Below, piece after piece: positions 7,550 to 10,201 of a stretch of 10,201 bases of DNA; the stretch's first letter is position 1, and each line of letters starts with the position of its first letter. This DNA is from Dethiobacter sp. (lineage in GTDB: Bacteria; Bacillota_D; Dethiobacteria; Dethiobacterales; Dethiobacteraceae). The translations under genes were made by a program, and so were the position numbers. The stretch covers positions 1 through 10,201 of the forward strand of contig JAGXSQ010000005.1 in the NCBI GenBank assembly GCA_018333395.1, read 5' to 3'. Below the pieces are notes generated by a model. The model was not told where the DNA came from, did no database searches, and worked only from the letters and a program-made list of their open reading frames with translations.

Positions 7550-7723
7550 TCAAATTTTGGGGAGAGTCTGTTCAGCGCGTTCAATCGCCTTTTTCACGAG
7601 ATTACCGCATTGCCTCGAGGAGACACTTCCCCACCCCTCTTGGTTGACCAGTTCCAGGACACCCATTTCAGCTGCGATCTCATACTTAAGCGCCTCTGAC
7701 ATAACAGAGCGCCGACGCGGCAT
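7550..7723 (-). CDS. sspF: small acid-soluble spore protein, SspF-like alpha/beta type
   Basis: Alpha/beta-type SASPs coat DNA in the forespore and protect it from UV and heat; after germination the GPR protease degrades them for amino acids. The 57-residue product follows the family pattern closely: RRRSVMSEALKYEIAAE (3-19), then EGWGSVSSR with a conserved Trp-Gly, and CGNLVKKAIERAEQ near the end. Resemblance to B. subtilis SspF (61 residues) is strong over the whole length. Three in-frame starts cluster at 7732 (GTG), 7729 (ATG) and 7723 (ATG). Only the last lies the proper 8 nt from the AAAAGGAG at 7739-7732, and it gives the usual MxRRR N-terminus. It follows veg as in Bacillus. A SigG promoter is expected, but I found no convincing match upstream. 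It has its own terminator. This gene is the best evidence that the host forms endospores. Confidence 0.93.
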   Translation of the reverse strand: MPRRRSVMSEALKYEIAAEMGVLELVNQEGWGSVSSRQCGNLVKKAIERAEQTLPKI

Positions 7724-7848
7724 CCTCATCACTCCTTTTGCTTGATCAGGTGGTGGAATTAGTTTTCTTAAACAGCATCAAAAATAAACATTCTTATTGT
7801 TGGAGGACTTGCCATGGTCTGATCTATCTTGTTTTTATTAACATAAGA

Positions 7849-7876
7849 ACGGAGGCGGATTTTATTCCGCCTCCGT
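7849..7876 (-). terminator. hairpin terminator downstream of veg
   Basis: A perfect 11-bp inverted repeat (7849-7859 and 7866-7876) with a 6-nt loop lies about 70 nt after the veg stop. On the minus strand the stem is followed by TCTTATGTTAATAA, a T-rich but interrupted tail. It probably ends the veg transcript before sspF. The imperfect T tract lowers certainty. Confidence 0.65.
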
Positions 7877-7948
7877 CGAATTGACTTTGTTACTGATGCT
7901 GTCTTTTGTTAAAACAAAATTACTTAGAACTTGAGAATACCCAAGATA

Positions 7949-8212
7949 TTACAATCCCACTGAGCAGCGCCGGATTTCCTCACTAAAGCTTAGTTCAACT
8001 GTTTCCGTTAACACATCAGCATAGCTGAAGGAAAGGCGTTGGAAATAGTTCTGTTCATCGATTCTTACAACAAAAATAGAAGGATATATACTTTCCAGTA
8101 TACCCTCTTTTTCATATGTTTTTCTCCGTCCGCGATTGGCCTTTAGTTTGATCCGTTCCCCTAAGTGTGGCTCAAGCTGCTTTCGGATTTCACAAAGGAC
8201 ATCAGTAGCCAA
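7949..8212 (-). CDS. veg: Veg protein (DUF1021)
   Basis: An 87-residue protein that matches B. subtilis Veg (86 residues) throughout: LGERIKLKANRGRRKTYEKEG (17-37 region), then a GILxxxYPSxFVVxxD strand pattern and SYADVLTETVELSF towards the C-terminus. In B. subtilis Veg has been linked to biofilm gene control and spore germination; the molecular activity is not well understood. The fold is expected to be a small beta-barrel. The start is TTG at 8212, chosen because AAGGTGG sits exactly 8 nt upstream and the resulting N-terminus (MATDVLCEIRK) fits the family; no in-frame ATG gives the conserved length. It has its own strong promoter and a downstream hairpin, so it is probably monocistronic and highly expressed. 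Its place before sspF is as in Bacillus. Confidence 0.94.
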   Translation of the reverse strand: MATDVLCEIRKQLEPHLGERIKLKANRGRRKTYEKEGILESIYPSIFVVRIDEQNYFQRLSFSYADVLTETVELSFSEEIRRCSVGL

Positions 8213-8220
8213 CTATAAAA

Positions 8221-8227
8221 CCACCTT
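8221..8227 (-). promoter_or_regulatory. ribosome-binding site that fixes the TTG start of veg
   Basis: AAGGTGG on the minus strand, 8 nt before the TTG codon at 8212. Since no ATG or GTG is available at the conserved N-terminus, this site decides the start. Confidence 0.85.
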
Positions 8228-8245
8228 GTTGTTAATCTAAACTTC

Positions 8246-8275
8246 ATTTTAACATAATATCGGTGTTTTTGTCAA
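8246..8275 (-). promoter_or_regulatory. strong SigA-type promoter of veg with extended -10
   Basis: On the minus strand TTGACA (8275-8270, a perfect -35) is followed after 18 nt by TAAAAT (8251-8246), preceded by TG one base upstream (8254-8253), an extended -10 element. Transcription should begin near 8239 and give a leader of about 27 nt. The veg promoter of B. subtilis is one of its strongest vegetative promoters, so this strength appears to be shared. Confidence 0.85.
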
Positions 8276-8319
8276 GATCGGCCTGACTGCCAGCAAATGG
8301 ATATCCGCGGCAACCTCTC

Positions 8320-8796
8320 TTATTTAGTAAACCTGTCCGCCACGGTGGTGGCGCCATAAGAATCAGGTTTAATACGAGCATCATACCCGCTTCCGATTAC
8401 CATACCCACAACTTCTTTAATGATCTCCCTGGTCTCGCCTTTCTCCCCGACATCCAAGTGAATCTCTATATTCATATCACTATAACCATTTTCCGCCAAT
8501 TTTTCCGTCAGCCGCGAAGCCACTTCCAAACTTAAAAAGGTTTCATAATAAATCCGCTGTCTTAAGCTCTCCATGTAACGGTTTTTTTGTTTATGAAAAT
8601 AAAAACGACCGCCTTTTCCGACCCGGTGTACGATAATAGCAGTAACAAAAATAACCTCGTTATTATGAAAAGAATGGGAATCCGTGCCGATAATGAGCTT
8701 ATATTTGTCTTCCGGAAACCTGCCGGTGTAGGCTGCAAGATCTTGAAATACTGCTGGAAAATCCAATTCGCCACGGCTGGGGCTAAAAAAAATCAT
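8320..8796 (-). CDS. YkuK-like RNase H-fold protein (DUF458)
   Basis: A 158-residue protein of the YkuK/DUF458 family, predicted to have a ribonuclease H-like fold; I know of no firm biochemical function. Acidic residues are placed as expected for that fold: Asp39 in IIGTDSH (35-41), Glu85 or Glu91 in the following helix, Asp115 in EIHLDVGEKGETREII (111-126), and Asp154 in the C-terminal KPDSYGATTVADRFTK (143-158). The last block is strongly family-like. The ATG at 8796 has AAAGGT about 9 nt upstream. ksgA ends 51 nt before it and no terminator or promoter was seen between, so both probably share the ksgA promoter. It holds the place occupied in B. subtilis by the sporulation protease gene yabG, to which it is not similar. 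A nuclease role is inference from fold only. Confidence 0.85.
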   Translation of the reverse strand: MIFFSPSRGELDFPAVFQDLAAYTGRFPEDKYKLIIGTDSHSFHNNEVIFVTAIIVHRVGKGGRFYFHKQKNRYMESLRQRIYYETFLSLEVASRLTEKLAENGYSDMNIEIHLDVGEKGETREIIKEVVGMVIGSGYDARIKPDSYGATTVADRFTK

Positions 8797-8847
8797 TGCC
8801 TGCCGACCTTTCCCTAAAAAATTCCCAGGACACAGTCCAAGATCAGG

Positions 8848-9735
8848 CTAAACTCCGTTTTCGCTTCGCCTATAATTATAAATGATCCGCGCAAGCTTTG
8901 CAAACTGGCCCACAGATAGGGTCTCCGGGCGGCACTCGGGATCGACAGAAGCTTCCATGATCAGAGGAGCCATAATCATCTTGGGCCAGGAGAATCCTAG
9001 GGAGAGGGAATTTATAAGTGTCTTACGGCGATGTTGAAAGGCAGTTCTAACAATTTGCCGGAGAAGAGCCTCCTCATCAGGTTCCAGAATAGGGGAGCGC
9101 GGTTTAAGGGTAATTACAGCCGATTCGACATCGGGCCGGGGCCAAAACACATTCCTGGAAACATTAAACAAGTGCTTTCCGAAGGTGTAGTATTGACATA
9201 GTACGGATAAGCTGCCGTATACGGAATCTCCCGGCTTTGCCAGAACCCTCTGGGTCATTTCCTTCTGAAGCATCAATACTGCACAGGAAAAAGGAAATCT
9301 CTGCTCGATTATACGGTAAATCAGGGGCGAAGAGATATAATAGGGAAGATTGGACACAAGTTTAACGGTGTCGCCGGAATTAAAATAGAGAGCAGACAAT
9401 TTTCCATAATCCGCCTTCAGAGCATCACCATGAATTACGGAAACTTGAGCAAAGGGGCGCAGTTGATCCTTCAACAAATTAACAAAACCCTGATCCAGCT
9501 CCAAGGCCAATACCCGTGCCTGCCGCAAGGCTAACGCTAATGTCAGCGAACCTGCGCCAGGTCCAATTTCCATCACCGCATCCCCGGGATTCAAATCAGC
9601 GGCCGCAATGATTTTTTGTATAATATTCCCGTCGATCAGGAAATTTTGGCCCAAGCCCTTATGCGGCTTTAATTTATAACGGGATAATAAGGAGATCAGT
9701 TCCCGGGGGGAGGCTGTATTGATTAAATCACCCAT
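8848..9735 (-). CDS. rsmA (ksgA): 16S rRNA (adenine-1518/1519-N6,N6)-dimethyltransferase
   Basis: Uses four S-adenosylmethionine molecules to dimethylate two adjacent adenines in the last hairpin of 16S rRNA, a late step in 30S subunit maturation. The 295-residue product is full length. It has GLGQNFL (27-33), the SAM-binding EIGPGAG (56-62), acidic ALELD (77-81), HGDAL (102-106), the catalytic NLPYYISSP (129-137), FWPRPDVES (197-205), HRRKTL (235-240) and RPETLS (269-274). The ATG at 9735 has GGAGAAG upstream at slightly long spacing. It is the first gene of the leftward run and has a good promoter about 85 nt upstream. Loss of this methylation in other bacteria gives kasugamycin resistance. 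Erm-type methyltransferases are related, but the motif set and gene order fit RsmA. Confidence 0.97.
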   Translation of the reverse strand: MGDLINTASPRELISLLSRYKLKPHKGLGQNFLIDGNIIQKIIAAADLNPGDAVMEIGPGAGSLTLALALRQARVLALELDQGFVNLLKDQLRPFAQVSVIHGDALKADYGKLSALYFNSGDTVKLVSNLPYYISSPLIYRIIEQRFPFSCAVLMLQKEMTQRVLAKPGDSVYGSLSVLCQYYTFGKHLFNVSRNVFWPRPDVESAVITLKPRSPILEPDEEALLRQIVRTAFQHRRKTLINSLSLGFSWPKMIMAPLIMEASVDPECRPETLSVGQFAKLARIIYNYRRSENGV

Positions 9736-9818
9736 AATAATACTTCTCCAATCAGCCTTGCTTGCTCACGCTGCATACTAGCTTTACCGGCGTTTCCTAT
9801 CACTCTTTAGACACAAGT

Positions 9819-9847
9819 ATTTTACTCCTCCACAGTGACACTGTCAA
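9819..9847 (-). promoter_or_regulatory. SigA-type promoter of ksgA
   Basis: On the minus strand a perfect TTGACA (9847-9842) and TAAAAT (9824-9819) are separated by exactly 17 nt. Transcription should start near 9812 and give a leader of about 75 nt before ksgA. It probably serves ksgA and the YkuK-like gene. Confidence 0.85.
9832..9846. repeat. two overlapping short palindromes at the ksgA -35 box (possible operator)
   Basis: ACAGTGACACTGT (9832-9844) is a perfect 6+1+6 inverted repeat. It overlaps TGACACTGTCA (9836-9846), a perfect 5+1+5 repeat. Both cover the ksgA -35 box and the adjoining spacer, where a bound repressor could block RNA polymerase. No regulator gene is nearby and chance cannot be excluded. 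Confidence 0.35.
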
Positions 9848-9910
9848 AAATCCTGACCTTCACACCAAGCTCGCCTCTGTATAGATTAATAAAGAAAATA
9901 AAAAAAATTA

Positions 9911-9939
9911 ATGACAAACAGCCTGATATAAATTATAAT
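9911..9939 (+). promoter_or_regulatory. SigA-type promoter of the plus-strand SCP2-family gene
   Basis: ATGACA (9911-9916, five of six to consensus) and a perfect TATAAT (9934-9939) are separated by 17 nt in an A+T-rich tract. Transcription should begin near 9946, leaving an unusually long leader of about 146 nt before the start codon at 10092. Confidence 0.75.
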
Positions 9940-10091
9940 ATAGTTGACAACAGTAATAGTTAACATGGTTAAGTAATTCACTTTCATAGGGAGGGATGAG
10001 TAACTTTTGCCGGAAAGGGCTTAACTAAACATACAAGCTTTAACACAAACATAAGGTATCCTCAAACAATAATCAAGGAGGCTTTACTAAA

Positions 10092-10201
10092 ATGGCAGCT
10101 TTTAGCGAGCTAGTGGAAAAGATTCGCACCAAGATGGAAGGTGTGGATCCTGCAAAGGTAAAGGGCTTAAATGCTGTATACCAATTTGATCTCTCCGGAG
10201 A
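10092..10201 (+). CDS. SCP2 sterol-binding-domain family protein, N-terminal fragment
   Basis: The first 36 codons of a gene cut by the right edge. The peptide begins MAAFSELVEKIRTKMEG and continues with a VDPAKVKGLNAVYQFDLSG pattern. This resembles the start of small bacterial SCP2-domain proteins, in which a helix precedes a strand reading NAxYQFxLxG. Such proteins carry hydrophobic or acyl ligands in a tunnel; the physiological ligand in Firmicutes is not known. AAGGAGG (10075-10081) lies 10 nt before the ATG, a strong site at slightly long spacing. It is divergent from ksgA and is not part of the leftward cluster. The family call rests on a short fragment, so it is tentative. Confidence 0.7.
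   Translation, partial: MAAFSELVEKIRTKMEGVDPAKVKGLNAVYQFDLSG

Larger units (their letters stand above)
9736..10091. other. divergent intergenic region between ksgA and the SCP2-family gene
   Basis: A 356-nt stretch without a supported gene. It holds a leftward promoter for ksgA (9819-9847), overlapping palindromes at that promoter, an A+T-rich tract at about 9885-9945, a rightward promoter (9911-9939), and a roughly 145-nt leader before the plus-strand gene. No tRNA, small-RNA signature or known riboswitch was recognised. Confidence 0.7.

Noticed and set aside
7733..7848. SigG promoter for sspF
   Set aside because: A GAATG resembling a SigG -35 is present, but no CATNNTA-like -10 follows at 17-18 nt, so I could not support it.
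9944..9972. Perfect TTGACA at 9944-9949 as a second rightward promoter
   Set aside because: No acceptable -10 box lies 16-18 nt downstream; the ATGACA-17-TATAAT pair just upstream is far better.
9996..10028. Ten-codon ORF after GGGAGG in the SCP2-gene leader, considered as a leader peptide
   Set aside because: The Shine-Dalgarno spacing is only about 1 nt, the peptide shows no regulatory codon run, and no attenuator hairpin was seen.

Overview
The window looks like a chromosomal housekeeping region of an endospore-forming, anaerobe-like Firmicute (class Clostridia, Peptococcaceae-like). The grounds are a small acid-soluble spore protein, a Veg protein, strong Shine-Dalgarno sequences, GTG/TTG starts, SigA-type promoters, moderate G+C, and gene order. 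The genus cannot be fixed from the sequence alone.

All but the last gene lie on the minus strand. Read in transcription order (right to left) they are: ksgA/rsmA, a YkuK-like RNase H-fold gene, veg, sspF, cphB, cphA, ispE, a MobA/IspD-like nucleotidyltransferase, a shortened glmU, and prs (cut by the left edge). This is the Bacillus subtilis order rsmA-yabG-veg-sspF-ispE-purR-yabJ-spoVG-glmU-prs with three changes. The YkuK-like gene sits where yabG would be, a cyanophycin cassette (cphB-cphA) lies between sspF and ispE, and one nucleotidyltransferase gene takes the place of purR-yabJ-spoVG.

Layout. 1-866: PRPP synthetase, missing its C-terminal end. 921-1928: GlmU with a complete uridyltransferase domain that stops after a few turns of the left-handed beta-helix, so the acetyltransferase catalytic part is absent. 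2061-3725: nucleotidyltransferase and ispE, 3 nt apart. 3787-7360: cyanophycin synthetase and cyanophycinase. 7505-7723: sspF with a strong hairpin terminator. 7849-8275: veg with its own extended -10 promoter, TTG start and hairpin. 8320-9735: YkuK-like gene and ksgA, transcribed from a good SigA-type promoter near 9819-9847. 9736-10091: divergent promoter region. 10092-10201: start of a plus-strand SCP2-family gene.

How the genes work together. PRPP synthetase, GlmU and IspE supply nucleotide, peptidoglycan and isoprenoid (undecaprenyl carrier) precursors. KsgA matures the small ribosomal subunit. SspF protects spore DNA. CphA and CphB make and break cyanophycin (multi-L-arginyl-poly-L-aspartate), a nitrogen reserve. 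No terminator was seen between cphB and prs, so the storage genes may be co-transcribed with envelope-precursor genes. The most notable points are the clean loss of the GlmU acetyltransferase region and the placement of the cyanophycin cassette beside a spore gene. I found no mobile element, CRISPR array, rRNA or tRNA.
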